Source: an uncultured Ruminococcus sp. (GTDB lineage Bacteria; Bacillota; Clostridia; Oscillospirales; Ruminococcaceae). From it: a stretch of DNA of 64,000 nucleotides. The notes beneath the pieces are model-generated. The model did no database searches and was not told where the DNA came from. It saw only the letters and a list, made by a program, of their open reading frames with translations. The DNA lies in contig CALXIQ010000016.1 of assembly GCA_944388405.1 (NCBI GenBank), positions 16,886 through 80,885 on the forward strand, in the 5' to 3' direction. This document shows positions 51,128 through 59,289 of this stretch, piece after piece. Each line of letters starts with the position of its first letter. Within the stretch, counting starts at the first letter, position 1. A program made the position numbers and the translations under genes.

Positions 51128-52570
51128 TCAAAATCTGAAATACAGAAACGGATTGTTGGTGTTGTTAAGCAAAAGCAGACTGCTTATCGCCAGCACGGCA
51201 ACGTTGCAGACCATTCCCGCTGTTCTTGCCAGGTAATAGGCTCCGGCACGCTTTTGTGCAAGCTCTTTAATTTTAGGTATAACGGGACAGCTGAATATAA
51301 CCGCCGCTGCAAAAAGGAAGATATTGTTCATAAACAGATTTTCCGTTACCGCATCGGTCAGCCTGTTTCCGTTTGCACCTACCAATGCCTTGAAAAACGT
51401 ACCCAGCGCACCGAAATTTTCAAAGTAGAATATTCCAAAGCCTACCGCAATGACAATTTTGCTGTAGATGTGGCTTATCACTGCCGGCCACTTTCTCATA
51501 CGCTTTTTGCCTATCCACATTTCAATGCAGATAAATACTCCGTAATAAAGTCCCCAGATAATAAAGTTCCAGCTTGCCCCGTGCCACAGTCCCGTGCAGA
51601 ACCATACAAGAAACAGTCCGCCGTACTTTCTTCTCTTTCCGAAAATAGGCACATACAAAAGATAGTCCCTGAAGAATGAGCCTAAAGATATGTGCCATCT
51701 CTGCCAGAATTCGGTAATGCTTTTGCTTACAAAGGGGTATCTGAAGTTTTCTTCAAAATGGAAACCGAATATTCTGCCAAGACCTATGGCAATATCCGAA
51801 TATCCCGAAAAATCAAAGTAATACCACAATGCCACCAGCACCGTGCCGTACCATGTGCCGAACACCGAAAGGGTGTTTATCGCCTCATAGCCGTTGTCGA
51901 CAGTACCGAAGCAGGCGGTTACAACGCTGTTTAAGTTGTTTGCAATTATAACCTTTTTGCCAAGCCCCATTATAACCCTTGAAAGTCCGTCTGACAAATC
52001 CTTTGCTGTAGTTTTTCTGCAATCAAGCTCCTCCGCCACAGTGGAATACCTGACTATAGGACCCTGCACCAGCTTTGGGAACAGCGACACGTACAGCAGA
52101 AACTTTCCGAAATTTTTCTGTGCGCTTATCTTTCCCCAGTAGCAGTCAAGGGAATAGGAAATAGTCTGGAAGGTGTAAAATGAAATTCCGATAGGCAGTG
52201 CGATATTCGGGATAGCAATGGACGTTCCCAGCAGGGCGTTTATGTTCTCAACCACAAAGCCGCTGTATTTGAACACTCCCAGCACTCCTATATCCACCAC
52301 AAGAGCAAGTGCAAGCGCCGCTTTTCCGCTGCCTTTCCCTCTGAACTTTTCTATCAGCAGTCCCGTCAGATAATTGAAAAGGGAATACCCTACCAGCAGG
52401 CAAACCCATACCGGCTCGCCCCAGGCATAGAAAACCAGTGAAAACACAATAAGCACGCAATTTCTGATGCCCGTTTTTTTGGTGATAAAATAAAAAATCA
52501 GACACAGCGGCAAAAAGAAATAAATGAAAAACAAATCCGCAAAAACCACAACGACTCTCCTTAAAAACAT
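51128..52570 (-). CDS. MBOAT-family O-acyltransferase (AlgI-like)
   Basis: A 480-residue membrane acyltransferase with about eleven spans that moves an acyl group, usually acetyl, across the membrane to an extracellular polysaccharide or teichoic acid. Family blocks are NIALPIGISFYTFQTISYSLD, YFDFSGYSDIAIGLGRIFGF, FWQRWHISLGSFFRDYLLYVP and WFCTGLWHGASWNFIIWGLYYG, which holds the catalytic His. The ATG at 52570 is preferred to the TTG just before it. Paired with the DHHW protein, the common two-gene layout of alginate-type acetylation in Firmicutes. Target glycan unknown. Confidence 0.94.
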   Translation of the reverse strand: MFLRRVVVVFADLFFIYFFLPLCLIFYFITKKTGIRNCVLIVFSLVFYAWGEPVWVCLLVGYSLFNYLTGLLIEKFRGKGSGKAALALALVVDIGVLGVFKYSGFVVENINALLGTSIAIPNIALPIGISFYTFQTISYSLDCYWGKISAQKNFGKFLLYVSLFPKLVQGPIVRYSTVAEELDCRKTTAKDLSDGLSRVIMGLGKKVIIANNLNSVVTACFGTVDNGYEAINTLSVFGTWYGTVLVALWYYFDFSGYSDIAIGLGRIFGFHFEENFRYPFVSKSITEFWQRWHISLGSFFRDYLLYVPIFGKRRKYGGLFLVWFCTGLWHGASWNFIIWGLYYGVFICIEMWIGKKRMRKWPAVISHIYSKIVIAVGFGIFYFENFGALGTFFKALVGANGNRLTDAVTENLFMNNIFLFAAAVIFSCPVIPKIKELAQKRAGAYYLARTAGMVCNVAVLAISSLLLLNNTNNPFLYFRF

Positions 52571-52662
52571 CAATGCCTAAACTTATAATAAAGCTTATCA
52601 TGCCGACTTACGGAGTAAGACATAAAATATGCTTTGTTTCGTCAAATTTCGATACACAATTT

Positions 52663-52691
52663 ATTATAACACCCCGCCGCCCTGCCGTCAA
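52663..52691 (-). promoter_or_regulatory. Promoter of the MBOAT-DHHW operon
   Basis: Minus strand: TTGACG, 17 bases, TATAAT, about 90 bases upstream of the MBOAT start. Confidence 0.75.
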
Positions 52692-52762
52692 TAGTAAGGT
52701 GTCCGTAAAATTACACAGTTTTCCGCTGCGGTTTTCGGTGATTTTCACCATATTTAAATGAT

Positions 52763-52814
52763 AAAAAACGGAGCGACTGCGCAGTTTAAATTGCGCAGTC
52801 GCTCCGTTTTCAGC
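52763..52814 (-). terminator. Long perfect hairpin terminator
   Basis: AAAACGGAGCGACTGCGCA and TGCGCAGTCGCTCCGTTTT pair over about 20 bases around TTTAAA; T-rich on the minus side after the 208-residue protein gene. Confidence 0.85.
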
Positions 52815-52853
52815 TTTTACGCTTACAAAGCCCACAAGACTTTTAAATCGTCT

Positions 52854-53480
52854 TTACTCAACTATACTCTTAACGGGAGCGTTATCCTGTTCACGCTTTT
52901 TCGCCCGTTTTTTCTTAACGAACTTAACAATGTATATCACCAGCAATGCCAGCGACAGAAGCGTCATCACCAGCAAAGGGTAAAAATACGTCATATACGT
53001 TCTGTCCAGCTGTTGAAGCGCCTCGTCCGAAACATAATTTGTTTCAAGCCTCTGCTGGGTTTCTGAAATTATGTAAAGCGCCGAATACATGTAGCTTGCC
53101 GTTCCCGCAAGGATGAAAATAAACTGTAGAATATACCTACTGAAAAACACCAGAATCAGTCCCGCTAAGCACAGTACCGCTCCCACTCCCAGAAATACGG
53201 CAATTCGTTTGGGCATACCGATCATCTCTTCGGTAACAATTCCCACAATAAATATTCCGCCGTAAAAAAACGCAGAATATCCGAAGGGAAGAATCATAAG
53301 AAACTTTAGTATAAGCGTTATTATATTATCGAGATTTTTTGCTCTTTTTCTCAGCTTCCGCCCTGCTCTGCTGGATTTTGAAGCGGCTTCCTCCATCTCC
53401 AGAAGCTCTTGCCGCTCAAGCTCTTTTTTCAGCATAAGTTGTTTTTCGCTTTGCGCTTTGAGTCTGTCCTTTTTTGACAT
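52854..53480 (-). CDS. Membrane protein with N-terminal coiled coil
   Basis: Unrecognised 208-residue protein. Residues 1-50 are strongly charged and helical (LKAQSEKQLMLKKELERQEL), then four membrane spans (about 52-75, 85-105, 108-135 and 163-188) and a basic tail. The loop between spans three and four (ETQQRLETNYVSDEALQQLD) is probably outside. ATG has AGAGGTG upstream. It is monocistronic. The 270 bases between it and spoIVB hold the spoIVB start signals only. Function unknown. Confidence 0.7.
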   Translation of the reverse strand: MSKKDRLKAQSEKQLMLKKELERQELLEMEEAASKSSRAGRKLRKRAKNLDNIITLILKFLMILPFGYSAFFYGGIFIVGIVTEEMIGMPKRIAVFLGVGAVLCLAGLILVFFSRYILQFIFILAGTASYMYSALYIISETQQRLETNYVSDEALQQLDRTYMTYFYPLLVMTLLSLALLVIYIVKFVKKKRAKKREQDNAPVKSIVE

Positions 53481-53754
53481 AATGCACCTCTGCTATGTAT
53501 TAAAATGTTTATATGCTACTGCCTTAATATTGTACCACACAAGGTTTAAAATATCAAGCCCATGAATCATTTTTATCTGTTCCACGATTTTACACAGCTT
53601 TTCTGCCCGAAAAAATAAATCCCAAAGAAACTTTTTTCAGCGTTTCCAATGAAAAATATACTTGCAAGGCGGTCTGAATTAAAAACCTCAGTCGGTCAAA
53701 AATAAATTTGTAAACCATAAAAAACGGAAACCAAAAAAGAAAGGAATGATTACA

Positions 53755-55008
53755 ATGGGCAGGTTTTTTAAAAGCGCCGCAGCTGCCATAGGAATAGTTG
53801 CGCTGGGAATAATGGGGCTGGTGGGATACTATTCCGCTACGCTGCCTGATTTTTACTACATTACCGACAGCGGTCAGCTTACGGTAAATTCAATGTTTTC
53901 GATTTCTGCCAAAGCTTCCGTGCAATCGCTTCAGGCAGCAGAATCATTGGAGGGAAAAACAAAGGTGAATATTGATAACTCGGAAGCTTATAGGTTAAAA
54001 GCCGAGGACAGCTCTCTTATGCTTTTCGGTACAATTCCCATCAAGGACGTTCAGACCGACAAAATTACAAGACCGTCCCTTGTCCCATGCGGACAACCCT
54101 TCGGCATAAGGCTTGTAACCGACGGAGTAATGGTGGTGGAGCTTGAAGATCTTGAGGGCGTATGTCCTGCGGCGGAATGCGGTATCAAAGAAGGAGACGT
54201 TATAATCTCAGTAAACGGAAAGAACGTTTCGGGGAATAAGGAGATAAGCAAAATTATATCAGGCTCAAAGGGCAAGCCCTGCACGGTAGAATACCGAAGC
54301 GGAAACGACGAAAAAACCGCAACCCTTACCCCCGTTTATTACGACGGCTCATACAAGGCTGGAATCTGGGTAAGAGATTCATCGGCAGGTATCGGAACCC
54401 TTACCTTTTACAACCCCGAAACGGGCGCCTTCGGCGGACTTGGACACCCAATCTGCGATGTTGACACAAAGCTTCCGATGCCCCTTTCTCACGGCTCTGT
54501 CGGCGAAGTTAAAATAACTGGCTTCAACAAAAGCGTAAAGGGCGACCCTGGCCAACTGCTGGGCGAGTTTACCTCTTCCGCTTCGGTGGGGGATATAACC
54601 GTCAATAACGAATCGGGCGTTTTCGGAACCCTGAACTCCTCTCCCAGCGACCAAGAAGCCATAGAGCTTGGCTTCCGTCAGGAGGTTCATACCGGAGAAG
54701 CGGTAATTTACACCACAACAGACGACAACGTAACCAAAGAATATAAAATCAGCATCGAAAAGGTTAACCTTAGCGACGACGCCGAGCACGACCTGATAGT
54801 TAAAATCACAGACCCCGAGTTGCTTGAAAAAACCGGCGGCATACTTCAGGGAATGAGCGGAAGTCCTATTATTCAGGACGGCAGACTTGTGGGAGCTGTA
54901 ACTCACGTCTTTATCGACGACCCGACTCAAGGCTACGGGATATTTGCCGACTCGATGTACCAAGCTTCATTAAAAAGCTCCCAGACCGAGCTGGGGCTTG
55001 CAGGCTGA
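53755..55008 (+). CDS. spoIVB: SpoIVB peptidase (stage IV sporulation)
   Basis: A 417-residue S55 serine protease that is exported from the forespore and triggers sigma-K activation in the mother cell. Order: one membrane anchor (residues about 3-25), a linker, a PDZ domain (about 105-180, with CGIKEGDVIISVNGKNVSGN), then the protease domain with GLGHPICD (His) and LQGMSGSPIIQDGRLVGAVTHVF (catalytic Ser). An in-frame ATG three codons earlier touches the binding site AAAGG, so 53755 is preferred. Placement directly before spo0A is the conserved order in Firmicutes. Confidence 0.94.
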   Translation: MGRFFKSAAAAIGIVALGIMGLVGYYSATLPDFYYITDSGQLTVNSMFSISAKASVQSLQAAESLEGKTKVNIDNSEAYRLKAEDSSLMLFGTIPIKDVQTDKITRPSLVPCGQPFGIRLVTDGVMVVELEDLEGVCPAAECGIKEGDVIISVNGKNVSGNKEISKIISGSKGKPCTVEYRSGNDEKTATLTPVYYDGSYKAGIWVRDSSAGIGTLTFYNPETGAFGGLGHPICDVDTKLPMPLSHGSVGEVKITGFNKSVKGDPGQLLGEFTSSASVGDITVNNESGVFGTLNSSPSDQEAIELGFRQEVHTGEAVIYTTTDDNVTKEYKISIEKVNLSDDAEHDLIVKITDPELLEKTGGILQGMSGSPIIQDGRLVGAVTHVFIDDPTQGYGIFADSMYQASLKSSQTELGLAG

Positions 55009-55379
55009 CAGTGCGTAAACACGCTGTTTTCCTCGGTTTTTGCCGCATTTTGAAGTCGGAATTTTGTCGTTAAATGCAATTGTGTGTCTTATATTTAAGT
55101 TTTATTAGGTTTTGTTATATTTTATGCTGATTTATTAGTACTTTTGCACAAAAATGTCGATAAAAAATTGGCGTTTTTTCTGAAAAAGTATTGATTTTTA
55201 TATTTACCTGTGCTAAAATATTTATAGCGAAGAAATAACTCAGCTGATAGTTTCTTGTATAGTCTCTAAATAACGGCACTGAACATTCTGTATTTACAAA
55301 ATAGTCGACGATTTTCTTTTACAGCAATGCGCCCGACCGAAGCTTTAATGTGACATTTAATTTTACGGAGGAAACAATT
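55009..55379 (+). promoter_or_regulatory. spo0A control region with Spo0A-box-like sites
   Basis: TTTGTCGTTA (55063) and TGTCGATAA (55155) resemble the Spo0A box TTTGTCGAA; TAGTCGACG (near 55302) is a weaker one. A sigma-A-like promoter TTGATT-17-TAAAAT spans 55191-55219. No clear terminator separates spoIVB from spo0A. Confidence 0.5.
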
Positions 55380-56162
55380 ATGACAAACAAAATAAAAATT
55401 CTCATCGGTGACGATTCCGCTCAGTACGGAGTAAGCTGCGCTTCAGCACTCAGAGCAATGGGTTTTTTCGTTATAACACGCCCCAAGGACGGACTTACTA
55501 TTTTTGACGCAATCAAAAACGAAGTCCCAGACGTTGTGATAATCGAAGCTGTTATGCCAAATCTTGACGCTATAGAGCTTATCAAGAAGCTTCAAGCTTC
55601 ATCCTATAAAAAGCCGTTGTTTATTGTCACCAGCGCTTATGAAAACTCATTTATAGAACAGCAGGTAATGACAGCGGGAGCGGCATATTTTATGCTCAAG
55701 CCCTTTGACGTGAAAATTCTCGGCGAGCGCATAAAAGCCCTCCTTGATATCGACACCGATATCTCCTCTGACCTGACGTTTTCAAGGACAAAGCAAAATC
55801 CCAATCTTGAGATAATCGTTACCGACATAATTCATCAGATCGGCGTTCCCGCCCACATCAAGGGCTACCATTACCTGAGAGAGGCGATAATCCTTTCAGT
55901 CAACGACAAGGAAATGCTTGAAAGCGTTACAAAGCTATTATATCCCGCTGTTGCTAAAAAATTCGGTACGACTCCCTCAAGAGTGGAACGAGCCATAAGG
56001 CACGCTATCGAAATCGCCTGGGACAGAGGAGATATTGACACCCTCAACAGCTTTTTCGGTTACACAGTAAACACCGGCAAAGGAAAGCCTACAAATTCTG
56101 AGTTTATTGCGCTTATAACCGATAAGATATGCCTGAAATATAAAACCACAATGCCTGCGTAA
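55380..56162 (+). CDS. spo0A: Sporulation master regulator Spo0A with Glu at the phosphorylation site
   Basis: A 260-residue response regulator that starts sporulation. The C-terminal DNA-binding domain is clear ([46 protein letters not shown]). The receiver keeps the acidic pocket GDDS (11-12) and the Lys in FMLKPFD (near 105), but the position of the phosphoacceptor Asp is Glu56: [14 protein letters not shown] stands where other Spo0A have DVLVLDIIMPHLDG. The codon is GAA. The protein may therefore act without the phosphorelay. ATG at 55380 has GGAGG eight bases upstream; an earlier ATG at 55350 is rejected. Confidence 0.95.
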   Translation: MTNKIKILIGDDSAQYGVSCASALRAMGFFVITRPKDGLTIFDAIKNEVPDVVIIEAVMPNLDAIELIKKLQASSYKKPLFIVTSAYENSFIEQQVMTAGAAYFMLKPFDVKILGERIKALLDIDTDISSDLTFSRTKQNPNLEIIVTDIIHQIGVPAHIKGYHYLREAIILSVNDKEMLESVTKLLYPAVAKKFGTTPSRVERAIRHAIEIAWDRGDIDTLNSFFGYTVNTGKGKPTNSEFIALITDKICLKYKTTMPA

Positions 56163-56195
56163 CGGCAAAGCTTTTTACGATTTTATTGATATACA

Positions 56196-56281
56196 AAAAA
56201 ACGGGCTACCCACATAGTTCTGTGCAGAAATCATTACTCCCGTGATTTTCTGCCAAAACGAATGTGGGTAGCCCGTTTTTT
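56196..56281. terminator. Nested long hairpin after spo0A
   Basis: AAAAACGGGCTACCCACAT and ATGTGGGTAGCCCGTTTTT form an outer stem of about 20 pairs; inside, GCAGAAATCA and TGATTTTCTGC form a second stem. T tract follows. Probably a terminator, but larger than usual. Confidence 0.75.
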
Positions 56282-56328
56282 ATTTTCAAAGCTTAAATAC
56301 TCCGCCTATGCCCTGCTTGCGGATAAAC

Positions 56329-56355
56329 AAAAAAGGGACGGCAAAAGCCGTCCCT
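56329..56355 (-). terminator. Intrinsic terminator after rplL
   Basis: Minus strand: AGGGACGGC, TTTT, GCCGTCCCT, then TTTTTTG. Confidence 0.88.
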
Positions 56356-56374
56356 CAATATCATAGATATTAAA

Positions 56375-56746
56375 TTACTTGAGCTCAACAGTTGCGCCTG
56401 CATCCTCGAGCTTAGCCTTGATTTCCTCAGCTTCAGCCTTAGCAACGCCTTCTTTGATTGCCTTGGGTGCGCCCTCAACAAGCTCCTTGGACTCCTTAAG
56501 ACCCAGACCTGTGATCTCCTTAACAGCCTTGATTACAGCCATCTTAGCATCGCCGAAGGAAGCGAGAACTACATCGAACTCTGTCTTCTCTTCAGCAGCA
56601 GCGCCTGCACCGCCGGCAGCAGGAGCAGCAGCAACAGCAGCTGTTACGCCGAATTCTTCCTGAATAGCGTCAACGAGCTCAGCCAGCTCGAGAACGGAAA
56701 GTGTCTTGATATCTTCTACGAATTTCATAATCTTCTCTGAAGCCAT
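56375..56746 (-). CDS. rplL: Ribosomal protein L7/L12
   Basis: A 123-residue stalk protein of the large subunit, which recruits translation factors. N-terminal dimerisation helices ([20 protein letters not shown]), an Ala/Gly hinge ([19 protein letters not shown]) and the C-terminal factor-binding domain ([24 protein letters not shown]) are all present. Start has AGGAG upstream. It follows rplJ by 64 bases and shares its transcript. Confidence 0.97.
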   Translation of the reverse strand: MASEKIMKFVEDIKTLSVLELAELVDAIQEEFGVTAAVAAAPAAGGAGAAAEEKTEFDVVLASFGDAKMAVIKAVKEITGLGLKESKELVEGAPKAIKEGVAKAEAEEIKAKLEDAGATVELK

Positions 56747-56810
56747 GATAATAATCTCCTTTTTAATTTAATTTTTTCCGGGGATATCCCCTTAGCTTAC
56801 GCTGCGCAAA

Positions 56811-57320
56811 TTAAGCAGCGTTGTTCTCCTTGTCCACAACAGCCTGCAATGTAGCGGCAAGCTTCTGCATAGGACCCTGGAGCGAACCGACCAGCTGAGC
56901 GAGCAGAACCTCTCTCGAAGGGATCTTCGAAAGCGCCTTTACGCCTGCCTCGTCATAGATTTCCTCGCCGATAAATCCGGCTTTAAGGTTGAATTTTTCA
57001 CCGTTGCAGCTCTCAGAAAACTTTCCGAGAATTCTTGCGGGAGCAGTCTGATCCTCGCTTGAAACGGCAATAGCTGTTGTGCCCTCCAGCACGTTTGTAA
57101 GACCCGAAAGACCTGCGTTCTCCATGGCGAAACGAAGCATTGTGTTCTTTTCAACAAAATAAGTTACGCCAGCCTCGCGCAGCTCCTTACGAAGCTTTGT
57201 ATCCTCCTCAACGGTAATTCCTCTGTAGTCAACCAGCACGCCGGCTGCGGAATTTTTGAGAAGCTCAGTCAGCTTTTCAACCTTTTCCTGCTTTGCAAGC
57301 AGAACCTTTTCACTTGGCAT
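56811..57320 (-). CDS. rplJ: Ribosomal protein L10
   Basis: A 169-residue protein that anchors L7/L12 dimers to 23S rRNA. Typical parts are LAKQEKVEKLTELLKNSAAGVLVDYRG-type N-terminus, LRKELREAGVTYFVEKNTM and the C-terminal L12-binding helix (LAQLVGSLQGPMQKLAATLQA). The frame opens 18 codons upstream within the leader, but ATG at 57320 has AGAGGTG eight bases upstream. It is preceded by an L10 leader. rplK and rplA are not adjacent, unlike in many genomes. Confidence 0.97.
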   Translation of the reverse strand: MPSEKVLLAKQEKVEKLTELLKNSAAGVLVDYRGITVEEDTKLRKELREAGVTYFVEKNTMLRFAMENAGLSGLTNVLEGTTAIAVSSEDQTAPARILGKFSESCNGEKFNLKAGFIGEEIYDEAGVKALSKIPSREVLLAQLVGSLQGPMQKLAATLQAVVDKENNAA

Positions 57321-57369
57321 AATAATTTCACCTCTTTGGGCAGCCGCAAAAACGGCTGTAAATTCGCAG

Positions 57370-57500
57370 CGCACTAAAAAGAAAAGTCCCTTTCGTCAAA
57401 AGACAAAGGGAACCTGTAAGCAAAATTAATGTTTTTGCTATTCCTCCTCGGTCGGACTTCCGCTTTTCAGCCGCCGACTGTCTTTAGATACGAATGCAAA
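57370..57500 (-). promoter_or_regulatory. L10 leader (autogenous attenuator of rplJL)
   Basis: Minus strand: a 5-prime stem region (CAGTCGGCGGC...GTCCGACCGAGGAGGAATAGC) typical of the ribosomal L10 leader, followed by TCCCTTTGTC, TTTT, GACGAAAGGGA and TTTTCTTTTT, an intrinsic terminator (57383-57411). In this family binding of L10(L12)4 favours termination. Confidence 0.8.
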
Positions 57501-57504
57501 AATT

Positions 57505-57533
57505 ATTATATCAAATAAGCTGTGTGTTGTCAA
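57505..57533 (-). promoter_or_regulatory. Sigma-A promoter of rplJL
   Basis: Minus strand: TTGACA, 17 bases, TATAAT. Confidence 0.9.
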
Positions 57534-57647
57534 GAGCTTTTCAAAATAAAATATTAATTTTCTGTAAATCATCTTCTCGTATCCGACACAGCAAACCTCG
57601 TTGTTTCAAGCATACTATAATATATAAGCCTGAGATTTTTTCATAAC

Positions 57648-57675
57648 AAAAAGGAGCCGCAAAAAGCAGCTCCGA
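57648..57675 (-). terminator. Intrinsic terminator after rpsT
   Basis: Minus strand: GGAGCTGC, TTTTT, GCGGCTCC, then TTTTTG. Confidence 0.85.
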
Positions 57676-57686
57676 ATTAACAAAAA

Positions 57687-57941
57687 TTAAGCGTTAAGCG
57701 ACTTAGCAAGCTGAGATTTCTTTCTTGCAGCCTTATTCTTGTGCAGAATTCCCTTTGTGCAAGCCATGTCAACCTTCTTGATAGCAGCCTTTACAACCTC
57801 TGCCTTGTTGTCAGCGTTCTCTGCAACAGCGGCGTCAGCCTTTTTCAGAGCTGTTTTAAGATCGGACTTGATCATCTTGTTCTTCAAAGTTTTTGCTTCG
57901 ATAACCTTAACTCTCTTCTTTGCGGACTTAATGTTCGGCAT
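57687..57941 (-). CDS. rpsT: Ribosomal protein S20
   Basis: An 84-residue, Lys-rich helical protein of the small subunit. It begins [20 protein letters not shown] and ends with [20 protein letters not shown], as usual for S20. The frame opens 12 codons earlier, but the ATG at 57941 has GGGAGGTG five bases upstream. It is divergent from gpr, a neighbourhood conserved in Clostridia. Confidence 0.97.
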   Translation of the reverse strand: MPNIKSAKKRVKVIEAKTLKNKMIKSDLKTALKKADAAVAENADNKAEVVKAAIKKVDMACTKGILHKNKAARKKSQLAKSLNA

Positions 57942-58146
57942 ATCGGCACCTCCCTCATTCATTGTATAATTTTGCACTTATTCGGATAAACTAACTGCAC
58001 GACTGAGAGGAAATGCAGCAGTCATTTAAACAAGCCTTGTCATTTAGTATAACACAAACAAAAATAAAATGCAAGACCTTTTAACAAAAATTTTCACCGA
58101 TTTAATCGCAAAAAATTGTGCATTATGCAGAAAGGCAGGAATTATT

Positions 58147-59016
58147 ATGTCACTCCGCACCGACCTGGCTCTCGAATCGGCGCAGCAGGTATCGCCGGAC
58201 GCCCTTCCGGAGGGTGTTACAAAGCTTGAAAGAAGTCGCAAGGATATAAGGCTTGAAGTAACAGAAATAACTATTGAAACTGAAAATGCCGCTCGCCTTA
58301 TAAACAAGCCTGCGGGAAGATATATAACCGTTGAAAGCTCCGACGGAAGCTTTTCTTCATACAGCGACTTTTTCGACGGTAGGGTAAACTGCTTGGCCAA
58401 AGAGATAACAAGGCTGTGCAATATTCCCGAAAGAGTTCTGGTGGTAGGACTGGGAAACAGGTCGATTACTCCCGACAGCCTTGGACCTCGGGTGGCGGAA
58501 AGGATTTTTGCCACAAGACATATCAAAAAGCTTGCAAAGGACCTTGACACCTCCCACCTTTGCGACGTAGCAGCGCTCACAACCGGCGTAATGGCTCAGA
58601 CCGGCGTTGAATCATCGGCTTGCGTCAAGGCGATCTGCAATGAAATCTCCCCTCAGCTTGTTATTGTAATAGACGCTCTTGCCTGCTCCGAGCTTAGCCA
58701 TCTGGGAACAACGGTTCAACTGTGCAACACCGGAATCTCTCCCGGAAGCGGAGTGGAAAACGCCCGCAAGGAGCTTTCGCAGAAAACCCTCGGCATTCCC
58801 TGCATAGCCATAGGGGTTCCCACCGTTACGGATATGGCTACCATTGCACAACAGGCGTCGACAAATCCACTGCCGCAGGAATACCGGGGCATGATCATAA
58901 CTCCAAAAACCATTGACAACCTTATATACAGAACCTCCGCTATGATAGCCGCTTCAATCAACAAAGCGCTGCACCCCACATTGACCTACGAGGAAATTCG
59001 GTCGCTGACAATGTAA
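58147..59016 (+). CDS. gpr: Germination protease
   Basis: A 289-residue protease that degrades small acid-soluble spore proteins at germination. It is made as a zymogen in the forespore. RTDLALESAQ at the N-terminus contains the propeptide region, the catalytic core has VVGLGNRSITPDSLGPRVAE, TGVMAQTGVES, IVIDALACSELSHLGTTVQ and GIPCIAIGVPTVTDMATI. The frame opens 26 codons earlier, but ATG 58147 has AAAGGCAGG at suitable spacing. A sigma-G promoter would be expected; I cannot place one with confidence. Confidence 0.95.
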   Translation: MSLRTDLALESAQQVSPDALPEGVTKLERSRKDIRLEVTEITIETENAARLINKPAGRYITVESSDGSFSSYSDFFDGRVNCLAKEITRLCNIPERVLVVGLGNRSITPDSLGPRVAERIFATRHIKKLAKDLDTSHLCDVAALTTGVMAQTGVESSACVKAICNEISPQLVIVIDALACSELSHLGTTVQLCNTGISPGSGVENARKELSQKTLGIPCIAIGVPTVTDMATIAQQASTNPLPQEYRGMIITPKTIDNLIYRTSAMIAASINKALHPTLTYEEIRSLTM

Positions 59017-59082
59017 TTTTTAGTTTTAAAGGTAAAATAGGTTGGGTAAATTTTTTGTGAATTGATTTCAAAATCCTCTCGC

Positions 59083-59103
59083 AAACGTTTTCGGTAAACG
59101 TTT
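59083..59103. promoter_or_regulatory. Paired LacI-family operator-like sites
   Basis: AAACGTTT at 59083-59090 and again at 59096-59103, each self-complementary, in a GCAAACGTTTTCGG / GGTAAACGTTTCC context. They resemble LacI/CcpA half-site palindromes and lie about 70 bases upstream of the -35 of the solute-binding protein gene. Confidence 0.6.
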
Positions 59104-59174
59104 CCATTCCTTTTTGCACAATATTCTTGTCATTTTACACAAAAGTTCAGTCCATTTATATTGCAAATTGCTGA

Positions 59175-59203
59175 TTGACTAAAAATAATTATTTTGTTAT
59201 TAT
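59175..59203 (+). promoter_or_regulatory. Promoter of the solute-binding lipoprotein gene
   Basis: TTGACT, 17 bases, TATTAT, about 85 bases before the start. Confidence 0.7.
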
Positions 59204-59289
59204 TAAAACAGGCGAAATATCTATGTAAAATTTAATGTAGTGTTTTTGTACAGGACAAATGTGTCCAAATCTAAGGAGGTTTTTATTTA

